DNA of 5,475 nt. Source: an uncultured Clostridia bacterium (GTDB taxonomy: Bacteria; Bacillota; Clostridia; Peptostreptococcales; Anaerovoracaceae). The notes beneath the pieces were generated by a model. The model was not told where the DNA came from and did no database searches. It saw only the letters and a program-made list of their open reading frames with translations. Below are positions 1-5,475 of this stretch, one piece after another. Position 1 is the first letter of the stretch. Each line of letters begins with the position of its first letter. The translations under genes and the position numbers were made by a program. The DNA is taken from NCBI GenBank assembly GCA_934277495.1, contig CAKQUI010000130.1:1-5475 (forward strand). The letters are read 5' to 3'.

Positions 1-90
1 GTCCGTGTAGCAGGCTACAGCGCATACTTCGTAGAACTGGGCAAAGCCCTGCAGAAAGACCTGATCCAGAGATCCGAACTGCATTTCTGA
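1..90 (+). CDS. Glycyl radical enzyme, C-terminal end (5' truncated by window edge)
   Basis: Only the last 29 codons and the TGA stop are present. They begin with VRVAGYSAYF, which matches the conserved glycyl radical loop near the C-terminus of the pyruvate formate-lyase-like family (RVSGYAV in PFL itself, RVAGYSA-type in the dehydratase and lyase branches). The glycine encoded at bases 13-15 is the residue expected to carry the radical after activation by a radical-SAM activase. The remaining tail, ending RSELHF, is the usual short C-terminal helix, so the protein appears to end normally. The RVAGYSA variant points away from classical PFL and towards the diol-dehydratase, choline-lyase or hydroxyproline-dehydratase side of the family, but the substrate cannot be decided because the active-site Cys and Glu lie outside the window. 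No activase gene follows; a terminator starts 21 bases after the stop. The enzyme is cytoplasmic and oxygen sensitive, which implies anaerobic growth. Confidence 0.88.
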   Translation, partial: VRVAGYSAYFVELGKALQKDLIQRSELHF

Positions 91-111
91 TAACGTACAT
101 TCCAGACATTG

Positions 112-152
112 AAACAGCAGCACCAGATATCATGACTGGTGCTGCTGTTTTT
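112..152 (+). terminator. Rho-independent terminator after the glycyl radical enzyme gene
   Basis: Bases 112-126 and 136-150 form a perfect 15-bp inverted repeat (left arm AAACAGCAGCACCAG) around a 9-base loop. The right arm runs into five T residues (148-152). The stem starts 21 bases after the upstream stop codon. The A residues at the base of the left arm pair with the T-tract, so some termination in the opposite direction is possible, but no minus-strand gene is close enough to need it. Confidence 0.93.
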
Positions 153-235
153 GCTTGTCTATATTTTGTACTTCTTTTGTATTCCTCCGTCTTATATTTA
201 TTAAATTATTGTTATTTTCATACTTTTTATGTTAT

Positions 236-241
236 TATAAT
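236..241 (+). promoter_or_regulatory. Candidate -10 box for the LRR/GLUG surface-protein gene
   Basis: A consensus TATAAT lies in a very AT-rich leader between the upstream terminator and the start codon at 279. The spacing would place transcription start near 248, just ahead of the ribosome binding site at 263. The -35 region is weak: TTGTTA at 209-214 leaves a 21-base spacer, longer than ideal, and no better hexamer sits 16-18 bases upstream. Position and context support a promoter here, but the exact elements are inferred. Confidence 0.45.
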
Positions 242-262
242 GTCAGGGATATTTTTAAAAAT

Positions 263-269
263 GGAAGGA
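263..269 (+). promoter_or_regulatory. Ribosome binding site that sets the start of the LRR/GLUG gene
   Basis: GGAAGGA lies 9 bases before the ATG at 279. It decides the start against two in-frame upstream ATGs: one at 261, which overlaps this site, and one at 132, which sits in the loop of the upstream terminator. Confidence 0.8.
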
Positions 270-278
270 AGTTTTATC

Positions 279-2324
279 ATGAAGAGTAAGAGAACCCGTT
301 GCCGCTCAGGTGTGATATCACCGTCATCCGCTAAAGACCCATATCACAGTACGAACGAGGCATGTTTCCGCATGTCGCCGAAAGCACGCTGGTGTATGCT
401 CATCGTACTGGTTTTATCTGCTGTTCTGCTGAGTCTTCTTTTCATGACTCTCACATCTTATACGACAGAACACCCTACATGGGAATACGAACTTTCGGAT
501 AACGGGACTTCCGTTACTATAACGAAATACAACGGTGACAGCAGCAAAGTCACTGTTCCCGAAAAAATCAAGAAGCTCCCTGTCACAGCCATAGGCGAAC
601 GTGCCTTTGAAGACTGTACAGGTATCACGGACCTCAAACTGCCGGACACAGTGAAGACTATAGGCAGGAAGGCTTTCGCCGGAGCTTCTGATCTCAGTAA
701 TCTTTCACTCGCAGATGTCAGCGAGATACACAAAGACGCATTCAAAGACACAGCCTTTGAAAAAGAATACGTATCATTATGGGAATCAGGAGATTTCAGC
801 GGCGTACTCTATGCAGGAAAAGTCGCATACAAATACATGTCAGGCTCCCCTGAAACGTCCATAACTCTCGAAGAAGGAACTACAGGTATATCGGACTCCT
901 TTTTCGATAACAGCTGCACAAACTCAGATATATGCCGTTCAGAAGTAAAAAAGATATACATACCTGCAAGCACGAATTATATACCTGATAAGATGTTCGA
1001 TGGATTCGACGCTGTCAGCAGCAAAGGATTCACCGGCGTAAACATGTACGGAGTGAAAAATTCCTACGCATCGGAATATGCCGGAAAATACAGCAATATA
1101 AGATACACCGCCATGAACAGTGAAGAAAAATACAACAACTGCGACATGGATCACTACTGGTACGATGCTCCTGCAGGGAACAGAGAATATGAGATAAAAA
1201 CAGCCGATGATCTTCGTGCTTTCCAGGATCTCGTAAGACTGGAGAACGAGGATTTCTACAAGGATACAGTAGTCCTTGCAAATGATATAGACCTCGGCGG
1301 TCTGACTGAAAACGGCTACGGAATCGAAGGTTTCAGCTGGAACAGGATGGACGGTTTCAGAGGCACTTTCGACGGCAAAGGCCACAAGATCACAGGTGTG
1401 TATATGAATACAGATCAGGACAACACCGGATTCTTCGGCAGCGTAGGCAGTGACTGCACCATCAGGAACCTTACCATCGAAGGCAAGATATACGGCAAAG
1501 ACAGGACCGGCGGTATCGTAGGCTCCACAAGCAAGAGAGTCCTCATAGAAAACTGCACTTTCAAAGGTACTGTAAGCGGCGGCTACGATGAAGGCAGTAT
1601 AGGCGGCATCATAGGCTACGCCAGACAGACAGAAATAAAGAAATGCAGTACATACGGCAGCGTCACAAGCGCCATCACAGCCAGCGGTACTGAAGAGAAA
1701 CCGCTGGGATACACAGGCGGCATCGCCGGATATGACTACAGCACTACGATAACAGACTGCATCAACTATGCAGACATCACAGGCAATGACAACGCTGTAG
1801 GCGGTATCGCAGGTCAGAGCATCATGGCTCCGATAACTGACTCTATCAACAAAGGCAGTATCAGAGGCTCCGAAAGGACAGGCGGCATCACAGGCAACAA
1901 CATGAAAAGCGTCGTTTCAGGATGCAGCAATTCAGGCGTCATAAGCGGACACAAAAGCACAGGCGGCATTGCCGGATACAGCATCGGTACAGTTTCAGGC
2001 AAAAAAGCTGTCAAAGACTGCATCAATGAAGGCATCATCAAAGCTGAAAAAAGTGCAGGCGGCATCATCGGTTACGACCACGATTCACCTGTTTCAGGAT
2101 GCACCAACAAAGGCAGTGTTGCTGCCAGCAAATATGCAGGCGGTATCGCCGGATACAGCGCAAGAGTTGAAGCATCAGACTGCATCAACAAAGGCAATAT
2201 CACGGCAGATTCATTTGCAGCAGGCATACTGGCCTTTGACTCCGGTGACAGCACACTGACCAGATGCAGCAGCTCAGGGAATATCAAAGCTGAAAAAAAC
2301 AGCTCGAAAACGGTCAATAAATGA
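279..2324 (+). CDS. Membrane-anchored surface protein with BspA-type leucine-rich repeats and GLUG repeats
   Basis: The product is 681 residues. Residues 1-37 are a basic, presumably cytoplasmic tail. About 38-60 (CMLIVLVLSAVLLSLLFM core) is one hydrophobic segment, acting as an uncleaved anchor or a signal peptide with a long n-region, so the rest should be outside the cell. Residues about 68-245 match the LRR_5/BspA pattern: an entry cap with VTITKYNG, then PVTAIGERAFEDC, TVKTIGRKAFAG and IHKDAFKD. Residues about 303-382 resemble the module that usually precedes GLUG repeats (YEIKTADDLRAFQDL, ANDIDLGG, GTFDGKGHKITGVY). From 383 to the end come about ten GLUG rungs (TGGIVG, IGGIIG, TGGIAG and so on). 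There is no LPXTG motif, lipobox or enzymatic domain. Related proteins are thought to act in adhesion or surface binding; the ligand here is unknown. The gene ends abruptly about where another GLUG motif would be due, and rung remnants follow the stop, suggesting C-terminal truncation. Confidence 0.88.
   Translation: MKSKRTRCRSGVISPSSAKDPYHSTNEACFRMSPKARWCMLIVLVLSAVLLSLLFMTLTSYTTEHPTWEYELSDNGTSVTITKYNGDSSKVTVPEKIKKLPVTAIGERAFEDCTGITDLKLPDTVKTIGRKAFAGASDLSNLSLADVSEIHKDAFKDTAFEKEYVSLWESGDFSGVLYAGKVAYKYMSGSPETSITLEEGTTGISDSFFDNSCTNSDICRSEVKKIYIPASTNYIPDKMFDGFDAVSSKGFTGVNMYGVKNSYASEYAGKYSNIRYTAMNSEEKYNNCDMDHYWYDAPAGNREYEIKTADDLRAFQDLVRLENEDFYKDTVVLANDIDLGGLTENGYGIEGFSWNRMDGFRGTFDGKGHKITGVYMNTDQDNTGFFGSVGSDCTIRNLTIEGKIYGKDRTGGIVGSTSKRVLIENCTFKGTVSGGYDEGSIGGIIGYARQTEIKKCSTYGSVTSAITASGTEEKPLGYTGGIAGYDYSTTITDCINYADITGNDNAVGGIAGQSIMAPITDSINKGSIRGSERTGGITGNNMKSVVSGCSNSGVISGHKSTGGIAGYSIGTVSGKKAVKDCINEGIIKAEKSAGGIIGYDHDSPVSGCTNKGSVAASKYAGGIAGYSARVEASDCINKGNITADSFAAGILAFDSGDSTLTRCSSSGNIKAEKNSSKTVNK
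1425..2297 (+). repeat. Array of about ten GLUG rungs within the surface-protein gene
   Basis: GLUG-type motifs begin at residues 383, 410, 441, 479, 507, 534, 561, 593, 620 and 647 of the protein. The commonest step is 27 residues (81 bases), with longer steps of 28 to 38 where loops are inserted. Each rung has the form x-G-G-I-x-G, a variable strand, then a turn such as DCINKG or GCSNSG. Nearly every rung has one cysteine in that turn (393, 426, 456, 494, 549, 581, 608, 635, 663); the rung starting at 507 has serine 522 instead. The regular spacing suggests a beta-solenoid. At DNA level some rungs remain alike, for example the stretches starting near 1914 and 2091, both beginning GTTTCAGGATGCA, which points to duplication within the gene. 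Confidence 0.85.
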
Positions 2325-2360
2325 TGCAGAGTATAACCTCCGGACGGCGGCAAGTCATGA

Positions 2361-2515
2361 ATAACAGGTTTTGCCGATAATGATCGTGTCACAGACAACG
2401 ATGATGCGGCCGGCATCTCCAGTCAGAACATCATGGATCCTGCAATCAGGCAGGCGGTTTCGCTGGAAATGACCTGAACATCACAAAAAAATCCATAAAC
2501 TGTGGTTATTGCAAC
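2361..2515 (+). pseudogene. Decayed GLUG rungs beyond the stop of the surface-protein gene
   Basis: This accounts for most of the 253-base gap between the surface-protein stop and the cupin start. In the same frame as the upstream gene, after stops at 2322, 2334 and 2358, the sequence reads ITGFADNDR and then DNDDAAGISSQNIMDPAI, which parallels DNAVGGIAGQSIMAPIT of the rung starting at residue 507. Bases 2422-2439 match 1813-1830 at 16 of 18 positions. The reading frame then moves: from 2447 another frame reads AGGFAGNDLNIT and KKSINCGY, the pattern of a further rung. The turn and spacer that should join the two are missing. I read this as the remains of a longer C-terminal repeat array broken by nonsense and frameshift changes. 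No intact start or ribosome binding site makes it a gene of its own. No good terminator is visible; a 5-bp hairpin at 2439-2454 lacks a T-tract. Confidence 0.7.
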
Positions 2516-2563
2516 AGATTTCTGCGGATACTGGTATTACAATAGCTATAAAGACACAACAAC

Positions 2564-2568
2564 GGAGG
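2564..2568 (+). promoter_or_regulatory. Ribosome binding site of the cupin gene
   Basis: GGAGG lies 9 bases before the ATG at 2578 and fixes that start over the internal ATG at 2587. Upstream there are only loose promoter-like elements: an extended -10 form TGGTATTAC at 2532-2540 and TACAAT at 2538-2543, neither with a well-spaced -35. Whether the cupin has its own promoter is therefore open. Confidence 0.75.
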
Positions 2569-2577
2569 TAATGACTT

Positions 2578-2907
2578 ATGAGTCTCATGAAAAATATCGA
2601 CAAAGCAGAAGTCCTGGTCCTCAAAGATCAGGTAACATACCAGCAGGGACAGGTAGTAAGCAAAACACTTGCACAGAACGATGCAGTCAGCGTGACGCTT
2701 TTCGCATTCGACAAGGACGAAGAGATCAGCACCCATGAATCAGGCGGCGACGCTTTCGTCACATGCCTTGACGGTGTGGGCCGCATCACCATAGACGGAG
2801 AAGAATACCAGCTCCACGAAGGCGAATCCATCGTCATGCCTGCAAAACATCCCCATGCAGTATACGGACAGGAACAGTTCAAGATGCTGCTGGTGGTGAT
2901 ATTTTAA
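2578..2907 (+). CDS. Small single-domain cupin protein
   Basis: The product is 109 residues and almost entirely one cupin beta-barrel. Motif 1 is around residues 50-74: EISTHESGGDAF, followed by the turn LDGVGRITIDGEEYQL. Motif 2 is around residues 82-95: GESIVMPAKHPHAVYG. Candidate metal ligands are His53, His91 and His93, with Glu54 or Asp58 nearby. The second histidine of the classical HxH in motif 1 is serine (Ser55) and the usual glutamate is not obvious, so any metal site is non-canonical. There is no signal peptide or membrane segment, so the protein should be cytosolic. Small cupins of this type are common in anaerobic Firmicutes and mostly lack an assigned reaction; isomerase, dioxygenase-like or ligand-sensing roles are all possible. 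The gene follows the degraded GLUG region, has a strong ribosome binding site and ends 17 bases before a terminator stem. Family assignment is firm; function is not. Confidence 0.88.
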   Translation: MSLMKNIDKAEVLVLKDQVTYQQGQVVSKTLAQNDAVSVTLFAFDKDEEISTHESGGDAFVTCLDGVGRITIDGEEYQLHEGESIVMPAKHPHAVYGQEQFKMLLVVIF

Positions 2908-2924
2908 ATCAGCTGAAAATACGG

Positions 2925-2960
2925 CGACCCTGACATCGACATGATATCAGGGTCGTTTTT
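2925..2960 (+). terminator. Rho-independent terminator between the convergent cupin and alr genes
   Basis: CGACCCTGA (2925-2933) pairs perfectly with TCAGGGTCG (2947-2955). Three more base pairs can form inside the loop after one mismatch. Five T residues follow (2956-2960), then more T-rich sequence. It ends plus-strand transcription from the cupin gene. It may also serve the convergent alr gene, but on the minus strand the stem is followed by CCGTATTTTC, a poorer T-tract, so termination in that direction is less certain. Confidence 0.88.
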
Positions 2961-3002
2961 ATTTCGTTTTATTTTTCCATCATAGACCTATGCAGGCTCT
3001 TT

Positions 3003-4142
3003 CTAATAAACATACACCTTCGGCAGTCTCTGTCCGAATGCGCACACGATCTCGTAGTTGATGGTGCCTGTTGCGTTGGCGATATCGTCAGCTGTGATCT
3101 CGTATATACCGTCTTTGCCCATTATCGTAACTTCATCTCCAAGGCGAACGTAAGGCACGTTTGTAACGTCGATCATGCACTGGTCCATGCAGATGTTTCC
3201 TGCGATAGGTGCAAACACGCCGTTCACGATGACTTTGCCCTTCATTGAGTACGGTCTTGGGAAACCGTCGGCATATCCAAGAGGTATAGTCGCTATGAGG
3301 CTGTCACGTGTAGCTGTGAACTTGCGTCCGTAGCTTATTGATGTACCTGCAGGGACTTTCTTGAGATGCACGATATTTGCCTTTACAGACATCACCGGCT
3401 TGATCTCCAGGCGATCCCTCTTGACTTCCTCCGACGGATAACATCCGTAGAGTATGATCCCCGGGCGCACCATGTCATAGTGAGCCGAAGGTATCTCCAT
3501 GATAGCTGCACTGTTTGCCAGTGTCCTCATCGGCACATTGATGCCTTCGTTAATGAGATGCCTGTAGAATACAGCATATCTCTGCTCCTGCACTGCGGAG
3601 TATGTCTTGTCTTCGGCATCTGCTGTTGCAAAGTGGGAGAACAGACCTTCTATTTTGAAGTTCGGAAGCGTCTGTATCATCTTTACATCCTCTATGGACG
3701 TCATATCGTCAGGATTGTAGCCGATCCTTCCCATGCCTGTATCTACAGCGATAAGACCGCTTATGACTTTGCCTGCCTTCTGTGCGCACTTTGAAATGGC
3801 TTCCGCATTGGAATATGCGCATACAACAGGCGTCAGATCGTATTCGACTATAGTGTTCACATAAGGATCAGGCGTCAGACCGAGGATAACTATCTCCTCA
3901 GTGGTGAATCCTGCTTCTCTGAGGCGTATCGCTTCTGACAGCGTTGCCACTGCAAAGGAGTTTATGCCGTTTGCAGTCAGGACATGAGCGACTTTGACAG
4001 CACCGTGTCCATAACCATCAGCCTTGATAACACCTGTGATCTTCTTGTCCGGGCCGACTTTCTCTCTGATCTTCTTGATGTTGAAATCGAGATTCGAGAC
4101 GTTTATCTCTGCCCATGCTGCTCTGATAGCTTCTTTATACAT
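3003..4142 (-). CDS. alr: Alanine racemase
   Basis: A PLP-dependent fold-type III enzyme that interconverts L- and D-alanine in the cytoplasm, supplying D-Ala for peptidoglycan. With the start at 4142 the product is 379 residues, the usual length. VIKADGYGHGA carries the PLP lysine Lys40 and Tyr44. DTGMGRIG gives Arg139 and FSHFATAD gives His169. VRPGIILYG gives Arg226, which contacts the PLP pyridine nitrogen. SYGRKF gives the catalytic base Tyr271, and NICMDQ the Met319/Asp320 pair near the substrate. INYEIVCAFGQRLPKVY is the typical C-terminus. The start is chosen by family alignment and by GGAGAG 9 bases upstream. An in-frame ATG at 4196 would add 18 residues without family support, although a purine-rich AGGAAAGG lies just before it. 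One oddity: the residue matching the carbamylated Lys129 of the Geobacillus enzyme is Ala132. The gene lies 77 bases downstream of purA on the same strand, with no clear terminator between, so an operon is likely. Confidence 0.96.
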   Translation of the reverse strand: MYKEAIRAAWAEINVSNLDFNIKKIREKVGPDKKITGVIKADGYGHGAVKVAHVLTANGINSFAVATLSEAIRLREAGFTTEEIVILGLTPDPYVNTIVEYDLTPVVCAYSNAEAISKCAQKAGKVISGLIAVDTGMGRIGYNPDDMTSIEDVKMIQTLPNFKIEGLFSHFATADAEDKTYSAVQEQRYAVFYRHLINEGINVPMRTLANSAAIMEIPSAHYDMVRPGIILYGCYPSEEVKRDRLEIKPVMSVKANIVHLKKVPAGTSISYGRKFTATRDSLIATIPLGYADGFPRPYSMKGKVIVNGVFAPIAGNICMDQCMIDVTNVPYVRLGDEVTIMGKDGIYEITADDIANATGTINYEIVCAFGQRLPKVYVY

Positions 4143-4151
4143 TTTTACACA

Positions 4152-4157
4152 CTCTCC
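4152..4157 (-). promoter_or_regulatory. Ribosome binding site deciding the alr start
   Basis: Read on the minus strand, GGAGAG lies 9 bases before the ATG at 4142. The rest of the 77-base purA-alr gap shows no hairpin with a T-tract and no convincing promoter, which favours co-transcription from a purA promoter outside the window. Confidence 0.7.
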
Positions 4158-4219
4158 GGTCCGCAGTTGCGCAGCTCTGCTGTTGCCGGATACCATCCTT
4201 TCCTGAAGAAAAAATTTTA

Positions 4220-5475
4220 TTACAGCTGCGGTGTTCTCTTTATGATATCTTCTCTTCCCGGTCCGTTGGAAACGTAAGTGATCGGGAAGCCTATAAGCTT
4301 TTCTATCTCGTTTACATAATTCTGCGCTTCAGCAGGAAGCTTGTCGAACTCTCTGATACCTGTGATATCGCATTTCCATCCAGGGAGCTTCTTTATCACC
4401 GGTTTTGCCTTTTCCAGCTTCGATGTGCAAGGGAACCTGTCTGTCACTTTACCGTCGATCTCGTAGCCTACGCATACCGGGATCTCGTCAAGGTATCCCA
4501 GTGGATCCAGCACTGTGAATGCAACTTCTGTAGTGCCCTGCACCATACAGCCGTACTTCGTAGCTACTGCATCGAACCAGCCTACTCTTCTCGGTCTGCC
4601 TGTAGTAGCTCCGTACTCGCCACCGTCGCCGCCACGCTTTCTAAGTTCTTCAGCCTCCTCTTCGTCCAGTATCTCGCTGACGAATGCTCCGCCGCCTACT
4701 GCACTTGAGTAAGCCTTTACAACAGTGATTATTTCCTTGATGGCATATGGCGGAACGCCTGCTCCGATAGCTCCGTATCCTGCCAGCGTGGATGATGATG
4801 TTACCATAGGGTAGATGCCGTGATCAGGGTCCTTGAGCGCACCCAGCTGACCTTCCAGCAGGATGTTCTTTCCTGCTTCCAGTGCTTCGTGGAGATACTC
4901 TGAAACATCACACACATACGGCGCCACCATTTCTCTGTACTCTGCCAGCGTCTTCATCACATCATCCGGATCCAGCTCAGGCTTGTTGTAAAGGTGCTTC
5001 AGGATGACGTTCTTCTGTGCACAGACTCTTTCGACCTTTTCCCTGAGGTCTGCTTCATCCATGAAAAGTTCCTGCACCTGGAATCCGATCTTTGCATATT
5101 TGTCAGAATAAAACGGTGCGATGCCTGACTTGGTGGAGCCGAAAGCCTTTCCAGCCAGACGTGCTTCTTCGTATTCGTCGAAAAGTATATGATAAGGCAT
5201 CAGTATCTGCGCCCTGTCTGACACCAGGATCTTCGGTTCAGGTACGCCCTGATCTGTCAGCGACTTTATCTCATTGAACATATACGGGATATTCAGTGCT
5301 ACGCCGTTGCCCAGTATGCTGGTAGTATGGTCGTAGAATACTCCTGACGGCAGCATATGCAGTGCGAACTTACCGTAGTTATTTTTGATGGTGTGGCCCG
5401 CATTGCTGCCTCCCTGGAACCTGATGATGATATCAGCCTCCTGCGAAAGCATGTCCGTTATTTTACCTTTTCCTT
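4220..5475 (-). CDS. purA: Adenylosuccinate synthetase (N-terminus beyond window edge)
   Basis: Catalyses GTP-dependent joining of IMP and aspartate to adenylosuccinate, the first committed step from IMP to AMP, in the cytoplasm. 417 full codons plus TAA are visible. The frame stays open to the right edge, where it reads GKGKITD, the end of the GDEGKGK nucleotide loop, so only about 13-16 residues are missing. The ATG at 5452 is internal, not the start. Counting from that first Gly: RFQGGSNAGHT (18-28) holds the catalytic His27; GSTKSGIAPFYSDK (112-125) is the IMP-binding loop; EGQLGALKDPDHG (207-219) and VTSSSTLAGYG (224-234) are IMP-contact regions; GATTGRPRRVGWFD (288-301) is the aspartate and phosphate loop; TVLD (320-323) is the guanine-recognition site; SNGPGRED (402-409) is the C-terminal nucleotide loop. 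Several positions depart from the E. coli and Bacillus forms (GTTGRGIGP, EGAQGTLLD, TGPDR), so this is a divergent but apparently complete variant. It is probably the first gene of a purA-alr transcript. Confidence 0.96.
   Translation of the reverse strand, partial: GKGKITDMLSQEADIIIRFQGGSNAGHTIKNNYGKFALHMLPSGVFYDHTTSILGNGVALNIPYMFNEIKSLTDQGVPEPKILVSDRAQILMPYHILFDEYEEARLAGKAFGSTKSGIAPFYSDKYAKIGFQVQELFMDEADLREKVERVCAQKNVILKHLYNKPELDPDDVMKTLAEYREMVAPYVCDVSEYLHEALEAGKNILLEGQLGALKDPDHGIYPMVTSSSTLAGYGAIGAGVPPYAIKEIITVVKAYSSAVGGGAFVSEILDEEEAEELRKRGGDGGEYGATTGRPRRVGWFDAVATKYGCMVQGTTEVAFTVLDPLGYLDEIPVCVGYEIDGKVTDRFPCTSKLEKAKPVIKKLPGWKCDITGIREFDKLPAEAQNYVNEIEKLIGFPITYVSNGPGREDIIKRTPQL

Noticed and set aside
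132..278. Extending the surface-protein gene to the in-frame ATG at 132 (49 more residues).
   Set aside because: That ATG lies in the loop of a perfect terminator hairpin and the extension runs through the AT-rich promoter region. A strong ribosome binding site points to 279.
1425..2297. Regular repeats considered as a CRISPR array or other non-coding repeat.
   Set aside because: The repeats are in frame with an 81-base period, degenerate at codon third positions, and encode GLUG motifs. There are no identical short repeats with unique spacers.
458..2416. Several minus-strand open frames opposite the surface-protein gene.
   Set aside because: They mirror its repeats, resemble no family I recognise, and lack ribosome binding sites. 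They look like by-products of the repetitive coding sequence.
2439..2454. Hairpin CCTGC / GCAGG in the gap, considered as a terminator for the surface-protein gene.
   Set aside because: It has a five-base-pair stem without a T-tract and lies within the decayed GLUG rungs.
2509..2543. TTGCAA with TACAAT as a cupin promoter.
   Set aside because: The spacer is 23 bases, too long for a normal sigma-A promoter.
2502..2738. A 78-codon plus-strand reading frame overlapping the cupin start.
   Set aside because: It has no ribosome binding site, an unconvincing composition, and covers the real cupin gene and its leader in another frame.
2984..3000. Imperfect inverted repeat (AGACCT / AGGCTCT) next to the alr stop, considered as an alr terminator.
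   Set aside because: The stem is short and bulged and has no T-tract on the minus strand.
4143..4196. ATG at 4196 as the alr start.
   Set aside because: The 18 extra residues do not resemble Alr, the nearby AGGA is very close to the ATG, and the start at 4142 has a well-spaced GGAGAG and fits the family's N-terminus.
5450..5452. ATG at 5452 as the purA start.
   Set aside because: The frame continues to the edge with GKGKITD, part of the conserved PurA nucleotide loop, so this methionine is internal.

Overview
The window looks like chromosomal DNA of an anaerobic, low-to-moderate GC Firmicute, most likely of the class Clostridia. The clues are the tail of an oxygen-sensitive glycyl radical enzyme, strong GGAGG-type ribosome binding sites, Rho-independent terminators with T-tracts, a BspA-like/GLUG surface protein of the kind common in gut and oral anaerobes, and a divergent PurA sequence type. 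The genus cannot be named from this sequence alone.

Layout: (1) Bases 1-90 hold the last 29 codons of a plus-strand glycyl radical enzyme, including its radical-bearing loop. A terminator with a perfect 15-bp stem follows (112-152). (2) After an AT-rich leader with a TATAAT box and a clear ribosome binding site comes a 681-codon plus-strand gene (279-2324). It encodes a membrane-anchored protein with BspA-type leucine-rich repeats followed by about ten GLUG rungs. (3) The 253 bases after it (2325-2577) contain no intact gene, but they still carry two recognisable, frame-broken GLUG rungs, so the surface-protein gene was probably longer once. (4) A small cupin gene (2578-2907) follows and ends at a terminator (2925-2960). 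(5) Two convergent minus-strand genes fill the rest: alr (alanine racemase, 3003-4142), and upstream of it purA (adenylosuccinate synthetase, 4220 to the right edge, missing its first codons).

How they fit together: purA and alr lie 77 bases apart on one strand with no evident terminator between them and are probably co-transcribed. One serves AMP synthesis, the other supplies D-alanine for peptidoglycan. The plus-strand genes have no obvious shared pathway. The glycyl radical enzyme is insulated by its terminator. The surface protein and the cupin may share a transcript, because no terminator is visible between them.

I see no clear new multi-gene system. The most unusual items are the decayed GLUG tail behind the surface-protein gene, the LRR+GLUG architecture with a near-regular cysteine in each rung, and non-canonical residues in PurA and Alr.
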